Shown: one piece after another, positions 47,013-58,510 of the stretch
How the letters are laid out: each line of letters starts with the position of its first letter
Position numbering within the stretch: position 1 is the stretch's first letter
Assembly: GCA_036426205.1 (NCBI GenBank)
Contig: CM071568.1
Span: forward strand, 38,286,417-38,350,416
Length of the DNA: 64,000 nucleotides
Origin: Ascaphus truei
Lineage: Eukaryota > Chordata > Amphibia > Anura > Ascaphidae
Reading direction: 5' to 3'
Program-made: the position numbers and the translations under genes
Notes under the pieces: model-generated
Databases searched by the model: none
Told to the model about the DNA's origin: nothing
What the model saw: only the letters and a program-made list of their open reading frames with translations

Positions 47013-47159
47013 TTCCAGAAACCGGCTGAACCAAGGTAAGTGAGGTTTATAGAGGCCTTCGCCACTTACCCAGAATTTCATTTAAGTGCCTTCTGGAAGC
47101 GCGCCCAAAGCAGAAAATCTCGCGGGCGCGCCCCACGGTTTGCGCACCCCTGGGTTAGC

Positions 47160-47330
47160 ATATCACAATTGCGTTGGGGAGACTGCTTCTGTAAAACTAA
47201 TGAACTCACAAATTATCCAGTTGTGTTCTAGGTGTCATACTCCAGTGGAGTATCACATCTAAAATACAAGTGCATCATTTGTGAGTTTGTTACATTTACA
47301 GAAGCAGTCTCCCCCACACAACTGGTTATA
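47160..47330. mobile_element. Palindromic MITE-like element
   Basis: About 165 bp folding end to end: GGGGAGACTGCTTCTGTAAA (left) against TTTACAGAAGCAGTCTCCCC (right), closing at ATACTCCACTGGAGTAT. No clear target duplication. Confidence 0.7.
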
Positions 47331-47556
47331 CTGTATACTATAACATGATGGTTTATTTTCCCCTTACTGTTTGTGCATACAGTACAGTAGGTCATTTCTG
47401 GCCATTATTTTTCTTCAGTGAGGATCCAAAATGGTGCCCTTGACTTTAACCATCACTAGTAAATATGGAAAGATTATACAGTTTTTTTTTTTCATCTTTA
47501 CTAGCACCACTTATTGCACTTGCACTTTTCATGTTGATTGATTTGTGTGATATATA

Positions 47557-48799
47557 TGTAACGGGTATTCCCCCACCCAACCGCATATAGAGTGTATGTG
47601 AGGGAGAACCTATGTGTTACCAGGTGTGGTGCGTATACCTGCAGGTTCACAAGAGGCCCGAGCCTCTGCTTGCTGCAAACCTGGGGTGCTCTCTGGAACG
47701 TTTCTTGATGAGCGCCTCCACCTGTGCAGGATTCTAGGAGTATAGAATGTCCCATACACAGGACCCGCATATAGTAATCACATACACTGGAATATAGGTA
47801 TAACCATTTACTATATGCAGCATCAACATAACTCAACACGATCACATTAACCATATGTTATCAACTCAATAACTGTACCAAAGACTCAAGTGTCAGTCAC
47901 TCCCGCTTAAGAGCGTATACCCTGTGCCCACCACCGTGTACCCCCACACCGTGTCCACAGTATAACCCCCTTGTCCCGTGGTCAGCGCTGCCACTATGTG
48001 TGAGTACCTTGTTGGTGCACTTATAACGATACCTGCCTGGTGCGGCGGCACCTGGCTTTAAAGGATCTTCTCAAAGGATCAGACGAGTTCCTGCATGACA
48101 TCCAGGATCCACCCGCGTGGTGATCCGTCAGGGGCGATCCCACCCTGAAGATAGTCCAGCTCTCTTACTGTTGCAGGCTTGAGCCCAAGCCTCTTGGGGG
48201 AAGCGCAACATTCGCTGTGTCCCTAACTAGCAAACAGCTAATGGGGCAGGGTCCCTAACCTAGGGCCTGTCCCTACAGCACCACAAGCTATCAGGGGGTC
48301 AGGACCTATCTGGGGCCTAGGGGGCTGCTGGCCTAACGCAGCGGGTCACAGACCCCTGCACGCACCTCCTATCCCTAACTCTTCCTGGTCCTGACTGCCT
48401 CGCTTCTCCAGCGCGTGAAATGTATCAATTCCCTGCAAGCAGGGAGCTCCTGTAGCCCTATTGGCTCCCTGGCATCACATGGTGTGCTGCTGAGGCTCAT
48501 GGGACTCGTAGTACCTTCCAATTGCCTTCCCTGGTAAGCTAGCGTTGGCGCGCTTATACTGCACATGTGCAACTTATCAGGGCCGCCGGCACTCACTGCG
48601 CATGCTCGAACTCGCGCAACATGGCGGCGCCCTGCAGGTGAGCCGCTGGGGGCCTCCGGAGCACCGGAGCGCTCCCTTCTCGGCCCCCACCCTCCAGAAT
48701 GGCCGTCGGGTCTGCCGCTTGGCTCCGGCAGCACCCACCATCGATCCCGGCCACGGAGGTAATGGGGGTCGCAGGGCAACGAGGGGTGACCTGGCTACA
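47557..48799 (-). mobile_element. Solo LTR of the gypsy family
   Basis: Minus strand begins TGTAGCCAGGTCACC and ends ACCCGTTACA, 1243 bp. Shares blocks with 28854-30462, 49340-50704 and 60022-62202 (for example GGGAGCGCTCCGGTG). It provides the uninterrupted reference for the MITE insertion at 60371. Flanks lie in AT repeats, so no duplication can be read. Confidence 0.75.
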
Positions 48800-48844
48800 T
48801 TTATATATATATATATGGAGTATATCAAATGTAAATATTACTGT

Positions 48845-49155
48845 ATGCTTATTTGCATGTCTTAGACAGTTCTGCAATCCTGCCTTTCACCATTATCACC
48901 CAGCACACAGTGCTTCCACTGCAGCAAGGGATTCTGGCAAATAACATGCAAATGAGCACACAGTGTCACCTTTTGCTTCAAAACCATATAACATGGTCCC
49001 CTGTAAGCTTATCCTGCTGCCTTTCACAGCTTTCAGCACAGCCTGGAGCCTGGGTTAAGATGCAAAGCCAGTGAACCCAACCACAGACAGCAGTTTAAAC
49101 CTTAATAGGTCTCATCAATGTGGGGTTAGTTAAACTTGCGTTGCAAAATAAAGCT
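48845..49155 (-). repeat. Satellite-2-like ribozyme repeat, copy A
   Basis: About 310 bp, homologous to 59050-59350 in the same orientation. Holds an octamer ATGCAAAT (48946-48953), a GCAAGGGATTCTGG ZNF143/STAF-like site (48923-48936) and a decayed hammerhead at 49081-49125. Confidence 0.7.
49081..49125 (-). ncRNA. Decayed hammerhead ribozyme
   Basis: Minus strand: stem I CCACA / TGTGG kept, core TTGATGA (C3 changed to U), stem II GACC-TATTAA-GGTT, TAAAC instead of GAAAC, cleavage triplet GTC kept. Stem I differs from the copy at 59281-59330 on both strands in a compensating way. Two core changes make it inactive by expectation. Confidence 0.55.
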
Positions 49156-49339
49156 TAGATACAGTAGGTTTAACCACACTTAGTTAAGTTATGTTGGGTA
49201 AAAAATTGACAAAAACCCTCCTCAGTAAAGCATATAGCAAACACACACACGCAAATGTTCACATACAGTTTTTATAATATATGAAATGTTGATGATGGCA
49301 AATTGTTTAAAGAATAGAACACAAAAACACATATATAAA

Positions 49340-50704
49340 TGTAACACCTTTTGCCCCCCCCCCTATCGCAGATGGGGACCATGTGGGGAAATACAATTGT
49401 GTTACCGGGTGTGGTGCGTTACCTGATAGGCTCACAGAAGGCTGAACCTCCGCCACTGGGAGCCTGGGGTTACATGATCATTCGTTGAACACAGCGCCTC
49501 CACCTGTAAGGACTCCCACCTTAGTGGGATGGTCCTCTTACAGGAACAACAATAATAAAACACGCACACAGTGTATGCTAATAACTGTTTACTATTGCTA
49601 ATACTAATAACTTCGGTACCTGTACCACACAGAATAATGCATATAGTCATACACATAGAATTGCACTGGGTGCTAACATCACCATAAATATTCCCTCCTC
49701 CAAAGTACCTTGGGTGCTGGGCACCAATCCCCTGATGTCCCTTTATGTCCACACCCACAAAATGTGTTGGAGATAGGGCTATCCCTTTAAGTGTTAGTGC
49801 ACTACTAAAAGTACCTGCCCGGGGCTCCAGGCCACGGGTGCCGCTATTCAACTGGGTTTGGATCCGCCGGATCCGACGTGATGTCCTCCTACGCGTGGGG
49901 GGAATTCCGGCGTGGATAATATCACCGCGGCTCAGCAACGTCTGTACCTTGAAGGGGATCCGTCTGCAGCCAGCAGGCCGCAGTCGCTGCTTAGCGTGGC
50001 CTCCGTGAAGATTGTCTATATATATATATATTAGTCTCTGGTAAGATAGTCTGTATATATAGAAGGGTCTGAGCCCAGACCCAGAAATCAGGCTGCGCGC
50101 CACAGTGTGTATCTTAACTTAACCAAATAGCTAAAGGGGCAGATCTCCTTCTCTAAGGCCTGTCCCTGAAGCAACCAACAAACTGGGGCAAGGGTAATCG
50201 TTATCTGGGGCCTTTGGGGGTTATCTGGCCTAGTGCAAGGGGCTACTGCTCCCCTGCACCCTCACTCACTAGCTCCCTGCTCCAACTGCTAACTGCCAAC
50301 TGTATCTAAAAGCAACTGCCGAGAATCCTTAAGCCCTATTGGCTTTTCTGGGTCACCTGGTGCTTTCCTCCCTAGGCCTCATGGGAGATGTAGTCCCGTG
50401 GAGGCTGCTGTAACATTGGGGCCGCGTGCGCAATTGCACTGCGCATGCATGACTTTGGAATGGCCGCCGCAACTCCCGCACTTCCCTTCTCATGTGCGAT
50501 TACTGTGCCCGCGCGTGCAAACCATCATGGCGGCCCCCGCTAGCCGGGTGCGCCGCCGAGCCTCCCAAGACTCAAAACGCTCCCTGCTCTGGCCCCCACC
50601 TTTGGAAACAGCCGGCGGGTCCGTCGCTGGGTCCGGCGGCACCCGCGACCGCGCTGAGGCAAAGGAGGGGGTCTCTGGGAGCCAGAGGGGACCAGGGATA
50701 CACA
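49340..50704 (-). mobile_element. 3' LTR of the Ty3/gypsy element
   Basis: On the minus strand starts TGTGTATCCCTGG directly after a purine tract (ACCAGGGGAAG, 50715-50705) and ends GGTGTTACA at 49340. CpG-rich start with GCGCATG motifs. Homologous to the LTR at 28854, including the region just before it (GGTTGCTACCCAAGCGAGG). Confidence 0.8.
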
Positions 50705-50916
50705 CTTCCCCTGGTAAAATCCCAACGACCTCGCTTGGGTAGCAACCATAACCATGTACAGAAATTATATAATAAAAAAATGTAGTACAATTATATAACG
50801 TAACACCGTCCAATACTCTACATGAGATTACACAATTGCGTGAACATCACAATAATGGCCTGTATCTTGGCCCTTGACCACTGCTGAGCCTCATAGTGGG
50901 GTGCCCCAACTGAATC

Positions 50917-51329
50917 CTAAGCTACCCGATTGGAAGGGAGCCTCATTCTTTGGCTTCTGCGAAGCTCTGGCTCTACTTCTTCTGGAGAGTAATGTGCATA
51001 GTCCTGAGGCTCAGCCTCTCCCATTGAGGGTATAAATGTCTCTGAAAAGTCTGTTTGGGGCATGAAGCATGGGTTTCGAGGATTCAGGGGTCTACTCATT
51101 GGAGTTCCTTTATGAAAAGTTGTTTGTTGAGGCCCTTTACCCGTTGCTCTGCCGGGAGGTGCCGCAGAGTGTTGTGGTTCCCTTTGAGAGGGGCTCTCCA
51201 TTCTGACCGGACTAGTTTCCTCATTAGCTTCTACTGGTTCTAACTCTCCATCTAAAGATGAAGTCGGTATCTCTGTATCTGCTTCCTCCATTTGTGGAAT
51301 AGGGAGGAGGTGATTTCGATGCCAGCTTT
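50917..51329 (-). pseudogene. C-terminal tail of gypsy integrase, frame-shifted
   Basis: Frame 51291-50917 is acidic and Pro-rich and ends ELRRSQRMRLPSNRVA, the RRSxR-type tail common at the end of gypsy polyproteins. A one-base shift at about 51330 separates it from the integrase core. It lies about 200 bp before the polypurine tract, as expected. Confidence 0.6.
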
Positions 51330-52154
51330 TTACCCGGCATCACTGTCTTTTATACGATATACTGGGAGCCCTGGCATTTGTGATTCGACTTCATAGACTC
51401 CGTCACGCCAGCGATCAGCCAGTTTGTGTTTGCCAGGGACTCCTAGGTTTCGGAGTAGAATGGCATCGCCAGGACGAATCTCCCGATGGCAGACCTTATG
51501 ATCATAACGTCTTTTGTTATCAGCGTTCAAACAAGCAGAAGCTTTCTCGGCTAACTGGTAGGCGTTTTGCAGACTGTCTTGTAGCCTTTGTACGTATCGG
51601 AAGTGCGTCATATTGGGTACCCCATCGGTAGATACCCGCAGACGTATATCCACCGGAAGTCTCGCTTCTCGCCCGAACATCAAGAAATAAGGAGTGAACC
51701 CTGTGGACTCATGGCGGGTGCAATTGTAGGCATGCACCAAAGATTCGACATGTTTACTCCATTCTCTCTTCTGAGATCCTTTTAACGTGCCGAGCATGTC
51801 CAGGAGAGTCCGGTTGAATCTCTCCGGTAAGGCGTACCCCTCTGGGTGGTATGGTGTGGTTCGAGACTTAGAAATGGTTAGTAGCTTAAGCAGTTCTTTA
51901 ATGATGTTGCTTTCGAAGTCCCGACCTTGATCCGAGTGCAGACGGTTTGGCAACCCGTAATGAATAAAGTACCGTTCCCACAGGACCTTTTCTACCGTGA
52001 TGGCCTTCTGGTCTTTGGAGGGGAAGGCCTGAGTGTAGCGAGTATAGTGATCGGTGATGACCAATACGTTACTGTTGCCTCGGGTGTCAGGTTCAATACA
52101 CAAAAAGTCCATGCACACCAAGTCCATGGGACCCGAACTTTTCAGATGAGCCAT
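51330..52154 (-). pseudogene. Ty3/gypsy integrase core
   Basis: In the same frame as the upstream pol part and separated from it only by a TGA at 52217-52215. Numbering from the Met at 52154, it keeps the integrase D-D-35-E triad: D16 (VCMDFL), D75 (HSDQGRDF) and E111 (ERFNRTLL), with 35 residues between the last two. Integrase inserts element DNA into host DNA. All three catalytic residues are intact; loss of function comes from the upstream stop and the frameshift at the 3' end of this part. Confidence 0.85.
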
Positions 52155-52214
52155 GGGGGCGGCTCTGGTAGGGAGGGTCTTGCGCTGGATACATCGGTAG
52201 CACCGACGACAGTG

Positions 52215-55055
52215 TCACTCCACTGATTCACGCATCCGTGGCCAGAAGAACCGATCACGCACCAACCCAAAAGTCTTTTCTACACTCAGATGGCCATGTT
52301 CATCGTGTAAGGCTTTCAGGACCATATATTGTAGATTTTGGGGTAGGACCAATTGCTTCCTTTTGGGATGGTCATGGTACTGTACCACCTGATAGAGTAG
52401 GCCGTTGTTCAGCTGGAATTTGTCAGCTTCCCGCATGAGAATCGCCACCACGTCGCTTGGAGCACGCTTCAGCATATCCAGTTTGTTTTTCTGCACGGCT
52501 TGGCGGATAAGGCCCACTACTACATCCCTTATTTGATATTGTATCATATCTTTCCACGAGATAATTTTATCAGGGGTGACGTTCAGCCCATCAGGATCAC
52601 AGTAGGCAGCAGGTAGAGCCTTGGATTGGCATCCCAATGAATCCACGACACGTAATTCAGAGAAGGCCACATTATTCCCCACTATAGCTGCAGTGTTGCA
52701 CAGGGCTCGCATTCCTGGCCCAGGAATTTCCTCCCAAATGTCCTCATCCGGGGTGGCCCCTAGTCCAGGCCTTCTAGATAGGGCATTAGCTCCAATGTTT
52801 AGCGGCCCAGGCTTGTACTTCAAGGTAAATCTGTAGTTTGCGAGAGATGCTAACCATCGATGGCCGGCAGTGTCCAGTTTGGCGGTGGTCGTTATATATA
52901 TCAACGGATTATTGTCTGTACGCATTTCAAAGTTGACCCCATACAAGTAATCGTGGAGTTTATCCACAATCGCCCATTTGAGGGCAAGGAATTCCAGCTT
53001 ATGGACGGGATAGTTCTGTTCGCTGGGGGTTAAACTGCGGCTGACATAGGCCACTGGTCGGAGACCGTCCGGATATTTCTGATGGAGTATGTCTCCCAGC
53101 CCATTGAGGCTTGCATCCACATGAAGGACGTAGGGTAGTTCAGGATCGGCGTATGCGAGAACGGGTGTCTCTGTTAAACATTTCTTCAGATCAAGCAATG
53201 CTTGTTCACAGGTATCTGTCCATTTGTCATCGAACGGCGCTCGCGCCCATGTAGCAGGTTGGCCCATATCTTCTGGGTATATTTTGAGAAGATTGTTAAG
53301 AACCATGGTTCTACTGGAATACCCTTCTACAAAATGGTGGTAGTATCCGCAGAATCCTAGGAAGGAGCGTAGCTCCATGACGTTTCCTGGTCTTGGCCGG
53401 AATTGAATCACTGATTCAATTTTGGCGGGATCCGTGGCTATCCCTTCAGCGGATACTATATGTCCCACGTAGGTCACTGAGGTACGGCAAAATCGACATT
53501 TATCCAAGGATAACTTTAGGCCTTCTTGCCCCAGTCGATCCAACACCTTCATGAGTCGCGTTTCATGCTCCTCCAACGACTTGCCGAAAACAATGATGTC
53601 ATCCAGATAAACGAGGCATTCTCGGGGGTTCATGTCCCCGATCGTCTTTTCCATCAACCGTTGGAACGTTGCTGGGGCTCCGCAAATACCTTGAGGCATG
53701 CGAGTGAATTGATAGAAGCCCAGAGGGCATACGGAAGCCGTCTTCTCTTGGTCGTCTGCACTCATAGGCACCTGGTAGTACCCAGACCTCAAGTCCAAGA
53801 CACTGAACCACTGACTTCCCGCCAGGGCATTGAGAATTTCTTCAATTCGTGGCAGTGAGCACTGATCAGGAATTGTACGGTTGTTCAGGGTCCGGTAGTC
53901 GACACACAATCGCACTGACCCATTCTTCTTTCGCACCACCACGATCGGCGAGGTGTAGGGGCTACGGGATTCAGTCACAATGCCTGCTGCTTCCATCTCT
54001 CGTAACACGTTTCGCACATCCTCCACGTCTCGAGGGGCAATACGACGAGATCTTTCACTTAGCCGGATAGTGTGTTGGGCATTTCGGCTACAGCCCACAT
54101 CCATGTCACTCGTGGAAAATATGTCCTTCCGCTGTTCCAACTTGGCAGTCAGCCGTGCCCTCCATGCCGCGGACAAGGCGGATTCCCCGAAGTCAAAGGC
54201 CATTTCTGTGTGCTGCTCCATGGAGGCTGCATCATCATCTACTTGGGCGGACATCATATCGACAGAGGTAACCGCGTATATCCATCCCAATCGTTGCCCA
54301 TAGTCTAAGGGCATGGGATAGGGAGAGGTGTTGTGAACATATACCTTGACGTTCAGAGGCATTTCGCCCGTCCACTCTCGGATCTCAGGCACAAGTCGGT
54401 AACCCCGATAGGCATCCTCTTTGGGCGCACTCTCTAAGGAGAAGAGCTGATCGGCTTCGTCTTGTTCTGGATAGCAGCATTCCACCCACATAACTTCTAC
54501 TCCCCCTGGGGGAATCACGGTCACTCCATTGTGAGTATTGAATAAGTCGCCGTATTCTACTTCATCCGGACTCGGCGGCTCGTCTTCCTTCATACTGGGT
54601 TGTATGGCTAGAGCCGAGAGGGGTAATTCACAAACCTCTTCCAAGTATGCTCGGAACACTGCCCGTACCACATCGGTATTTGTTCCCAAGATAATTGGGG
54701 CACTGGGAGGCTCCTGAGGTTCGGGGCATATTAGCACCTCCACTTCCATTGGATGGGACTTGCCAGTGTTCAATTGTATTATGGCTAGCCGAAGTTTCAC
54801 CACGCCGTCAATGGGGTAGGCCTCCTGACTAAGTCCCCAGAGTTTCATTGCGTCCGCAGTTTGCAATGGCAGGTGACTCAGATGTTGATCATAGAACGAG
54901 CGATACACAATGGTCACCTGAGATCCGGTGTCCAACAATGCAGTTGCGTAAATGCCTTCCACGAGGATGCGTATAAGAGCAGCTGGTCCCACCCGAATGT
55001 AGGCATCTGTGGTTACGGGGTGTTGGGTGTGAGCTTCCAGGTGACCGCGGAGCAC
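52215..55055 (-). pseudogene. Ty3/gypsy pol: protease, reverse transcriptase, RNase H, integrase zinc finger
   Basis: Open frame of 946 codons. Protease DTGS at residues 42-45. Reverse transcriptase from about 340 to 530, with LDLRSGYYQ (421) and YLDDIIVF (483-490, D485/D486). RNase H about 635-760 with D647 (LHVDAS), E688 (KLEFLALKW) and D714 (RTDNNP); the last conserved Asp of the ADALSRR motif is Asn here (GANALSRR, about 756). Integrase HHCC histidines at H917 and H920 or H922; the stop codon falls just before the CRRC cysteines. No gag frame with a CCHC knuckle is visible upstream and no 5' LTR follows before 55440, so the element is 5'-truncated. Minus-strand orientation agrees with the 3' LTR at 49340-50704. 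The single stop suggests a fairly young copy. Confidence 0.92.
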
Positions 55056-55440
55056 GGTAGCTCCTTAAGTCTGGCCACCAGGGCGATTGGCTCCACTCAG
55101 CATCGCGTCCTGGTGTAGGTGTCCCCCTTAGAAGATAGCTGTCCAGTGGTGCGAGTGGACCAGTACCTACCGCCTATCGTCCAGGCGAAGAGAAAAGTCA
55201 GCCCCATCGTGATGTCCAGTGAAGCATAGGTGGTACCTGACAGTGTGATGAACCGGAAACCCATCGCCAGACAGCAAAGTGATGAGGAACCTCCTCCACT
55301 GCTCGGCGGGGTGGGGCCCTCGTACGGAGAAGGAGTTTCTTCAGTCTGCGCCGTGCAGGTCATGGCTTTGGGTGGGTCGGTCCTGACCTTTCTTGTCCCT
55401 CCTCATTGGGATTATCCATGATACAAAATCATATTACTCC
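55056..55440 (-). other. Probable 5' remnant of the gypsy internal region
   Basis: Continuous with pol, but the frames show no nucleocapsid knuckle. Break near 55440, where unrelated repeat sequence starts. Confidence 0.35.
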
Positions 55441-56430
55441 CTGTTGTTTCTCCCCTGGTAATGTCACCTTAGGCGTGCAGCTGATGTAAGGTCCAGAGAT
55501 ATCCAAAAAGATAGTACAGCGCACAGCAAAACAGAGAGCAGGGTCAATGAAATAAAAAATGAATTTATTAGAAAGAAAAACAACCGGAGTGTGCAACACT
55601 AATACACGTTTCGTGCATATAGTCACTTTATCAAGAAGTCCCTATTCAGAATGCCGAACAGTCTTTTAAATCTCAGCGGCATGGAGATCTCCTGCCAAAA
55701 CTGTGTTGACGTCATGCCCCATAATGCCCCGTTCAACGATGCAACTAAGGACCGCGCATACGCAAGCCACAAGAGCACGTCGACATCACAGTGCCCCGTG
55801 CACCCGCGCCGCCCACCAACACCGAGAAGGCACTACCAGGATGCTCAATCAGCTGCAAGTAGGTAATGCGTGCACATGCGAGGGAATTCTCTGACGTCAC
55901 TCGTAACCATGGAGATCAACCAAGTAGCCGGGACAAAATATAGCAGCTGTCTGGACTGCCATATCCACATACTAAAAAATAGAAAAAGAAGAATGAAAAC
56001 TCACATACAAAATATTGCTACACATATACTGTAGCTAATGGCATATAACTTAGGTAAAACATAAACAACTCCCTCCTCAGACATAGGATTCCCATCACTG
56101 TATATATATGTGGTAATGAAAGAAGAATATGAATTAATTATTTGACGATCTTAAATATTAATCTGAATTTCCTAATCAATTCATGACCAACTATTCACTC
56201 AAATCACAACTATTCTATCTATTCACTTATATACAAATCTACATATTGTAGAATGAAGGAATTAAGAGTTTGGAAAAGATAATAAACTGTCCATGCAACA
56301 TATGATTCAAAATATATCAGGTTACATATATTTATATATATATATCACTTGTATGATATTCTTTATTGGCTATATGCTAACGGTGGAGATTTTCTGTTGC
56401 CTTTTTCACCCACCATAACTTAAAATGTAT
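55440..56430 (-). repeat. Penelope-like 3' tail sequence with hammerhead-like motif
   Basis: On the minus strand 55640-55600 reads TTGATAAAGTG-n7-GCACGAAACGTGTA. The bases at positions 3 and 8 of the hammerhead core (normally C and G) are U and A, which can still pair. The adjacent TTCTAATAAATTC run and general layout resemble the tail at 45580-46300. No coding part seen. Confidence 0.45.
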
Positions 56431-56439
56431 GGTAAACCT

Positions 56440-56510
56440 ACCCAGCCTAGAAATATTTCAAAGCAAGTATAAACCAACCTCACACTGATGAGACCCATTA
56501 AGTTCGAAAC
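56440..56510 (+). repeat. Satellite-2-like ribozyme repeat, copy B, left part
   Basis: Plus orientation. Contains CCTCACA, core CTGATGA (56485-56491), stem II GACCCATTAAGTTC and GAAAC (56506-56510). The rest of the repeat resumes at 58511 after a 2-kb insertion. Left flank 56350-56400 is an inverted copy of 58998-59048. Confidence 0.7.
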
Positions 56511-56710
56511 AGTATGAGGCCCCGTTGGCCGGGGCTGAGGGTGCAAGCCCTGCAACTTTGACGGAAGAGAAAGCGCTTTTGTGTTGCTGATAACAGAAAG
56601 ATTAAGAAGATGCAGAGGAGGAATGCTGTCCATGTTTGTCCTGCATGATGATATCCGGATGGATCGCCTGAACTTCAGTCGGTTGGTGTGACAGAAGTTA
56701 TTTCAGCCCC

Positions 56711-57904
56711 ATGGAATTGGACTATATCTTTGAAGTGACACCAAGTAAGTGTTACCAAGTGATCTTTGCAAACCCAGCTGCACATGAGAAATGTATGAAG
56801 CTGTATTCCCTGCTTAAGAGGGAGGAAAAATTGGATAAGATCTTCTTGGAGGACCTGACTAATCGGACCAGAAAAAATGTGTTTGTTGCGATTTACAATG
56901 AAAATGTAAATACAGAGGATGTAGCCTTTTGGCTTAAACAGTATTGTGCTGTGGTGTACGAGAAGCCAGAAAGGTGTGTGGATGAGGACCGCATTAAAAC
57001 CGGTGTAATGAAGTACACTGTGCTCCTGAAAGAGGACAAGGAGACATTAGAGCTGGTACATATACCGAATGCGATACATATTGGGCAATTGCATGGATCA
57101 GTATTTTATGCGGGACAGCCAAGAAGGTGCAGGTGATGTGGGGCACCTGACCACTTACAGAAAGATTGTACAGAGGAATTCTGTACAAAATGCAACCAAT
57201 TGGGACACAGTAAACATGAGTTTACTGAAGAAATTAAGTGCAATTTGTGTGGCAAAAACGGTCACAGTTTCAGACAGTGCCCCCAATCATACGCAAACCG
57301 AGTCAGTGGTGGTTGGAGGAGAGAGCAAACTAAAACTAAAAAAAGATGGATGCTACAAACGAATGCCATGAGGAAGAAAAGATGGCCGCTACAAACGAAG
57401 GCCATGCGGCTGAGGAACCACAGAAGTCAGGTGAAAAGAGTGGCGTGGAGCAGATACCCCCACACCACGCGCAAGCAACACCTCGGAGCCTGGGAAGCGG
57501 ATGCTTTAAAGGAGGATGCTGGGGAGGAGCAGTTTGTAACCAGAGGAAAGAGAAAGTTACAATGCCAAAAAGAAACAGTTAAAGTAACAGTGCAACAAGT
57601 GGCAATGGATCTGAGTGGACTGGACTCTGATGAAAGCTCAGTTGATGAGGTCTTTCCAGCAAGCCCAGAAATGGGAAGCTGGGCAGATGAGGAGGAAACA
57701 GGATCAGAGGAGAGTGAATCTTATCGAGATAATGGTGAGGATTGTAGGGAAGTAAAAAAGAGTAGTGTGAGTGAAGAGAGAAAGAGCATGAAAGTTGCAT
57801 GGAAAAAATGGACAGAGGATGAGTGGAAGGGAAGGGAAAAGGGTCTGATATATGTACGCATAAAGGACAAAGAAACAATACAAAATGGGCTGATTGGGTG
57901 GTGA
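56711..57904 (+). pseudogene. ZCCHC3-like CCHC zinc-knuckle protein, one in-frame stop
   Basis: 398 codons, including the end, with a TGA at 57134-57136. The first 135 or so residues form a mixed alpha/beta region (VFVAIYNENVNTEDVAFWLKQ, then GVMKYTVLL and HIGQLHGSVFYAGQPRRC) like that in ZCCHC3-type proteins, which are abundant in frog genomes and related to ORF1 of Tx1-like LINEs. Three CCHC knuckles follow: C140-x2-C143-x4-H148-x4-C153, with the stop inside; C158-C161-H166 with the fourth ligand Cys replaced by Phe171; and C177-C180-H185-C190, intact. A charged, Lys/Glu-rich tail ends at 57904. CCHC knuckles bind nucleic acid. Whether the source was a host gene or a LINE ORF1 cannot be decided here, since no ORF2 follows. 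Confidence 0.75.
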
Positions 57905-58495
57905 AGGAGGTAAATATGGAGCGTTTAAGCTTGATTATGGATGATTGGAAGGGAAGTCCAGAGAAGTATGAAGGAATACTGAATGATGATTGTTTTGTTT
58001 GCTTGGGGAGGAGAGAAGGGGAAAAAAAGGATGTTTATTCAAAGGACATTACAACTTGGCGTGTTAGGTTTATGAATATGAGGATTTCAACGCATCAATG
58101 CCTCACCTGCAGCCTCATTTTATGTTGAGGATGTTTGATGAAATGTTAGAGACAGAAGGTTTTGTAAGTAAGACATTTTATGTAGATTTCTTTGACAAAT
58201 GGAAGTTAGTGTGGTAAATGTTAGAATACAGTATGCTAGTTTAGTGTTTGCTGTGATAAAGTGAGAATTTACTGGATAGAAATTGAGTTTGTTTTTAATT
58301 CAGTATTTTAATGTAATATAGGAAGTTATATTGTAATGTGTGTTTTTGGTAATGGTTTTTAACTGAAGAAAGTATAGTTAATTAGTACATGATATAAGGT
58401 TAGTCCTGTGTGTTCTAATGATTAGGAAAATAATATTTTTTATGTTTTGATGACATAAGCTGTAATGTTATATTATGAAAATAAACAAATTTATT

Positions 58496-58510
58496 TAAAA
58501 AAAAAAAAAA
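58496..58510 (+). other. Poly(A) tail of the retroposed unit
   Basis: A-run 18 bp downstream of AATAAAC, directly followed by the right half of the ribozyme repeat. Confidence 0.8.

Larger units (their letters stand above)
56511..58510 (+). mobile_element. 2.0-kb polyadenylated retroposed unit
   Basis: Boundaries are set by the interrupted ribozyme repeat. The unit starts AGTATGAGGCCCCG, holds one long reading frame and ends with AAATAAAC (58478) and an A-run (58496-58510). AAAC is present on both sides and may be the target duplication, though part of it is the poly(A). It could be an ORF1-only LINE derivative or a processed gene copy. Confidence 0.65.

Noticed and set aside
51380..54308. 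Plus-strand frames opposite the gypsy pol
   Set aside because: Shadows of the minus-strand pol frame.
55097..55363. Frame upstream of gypsy pol taken as gag
   Set aside because: No CCHC knuckle or capsid motif; composition ordinary.
56485..56523. Apparent stem I between CCTCA and TGAGG across the retroposon junction
   Set aside because: TGAGG belongs to the inserted unit; the natural partner of the stem is at 58515-58523, so the pairing is a coincidence.
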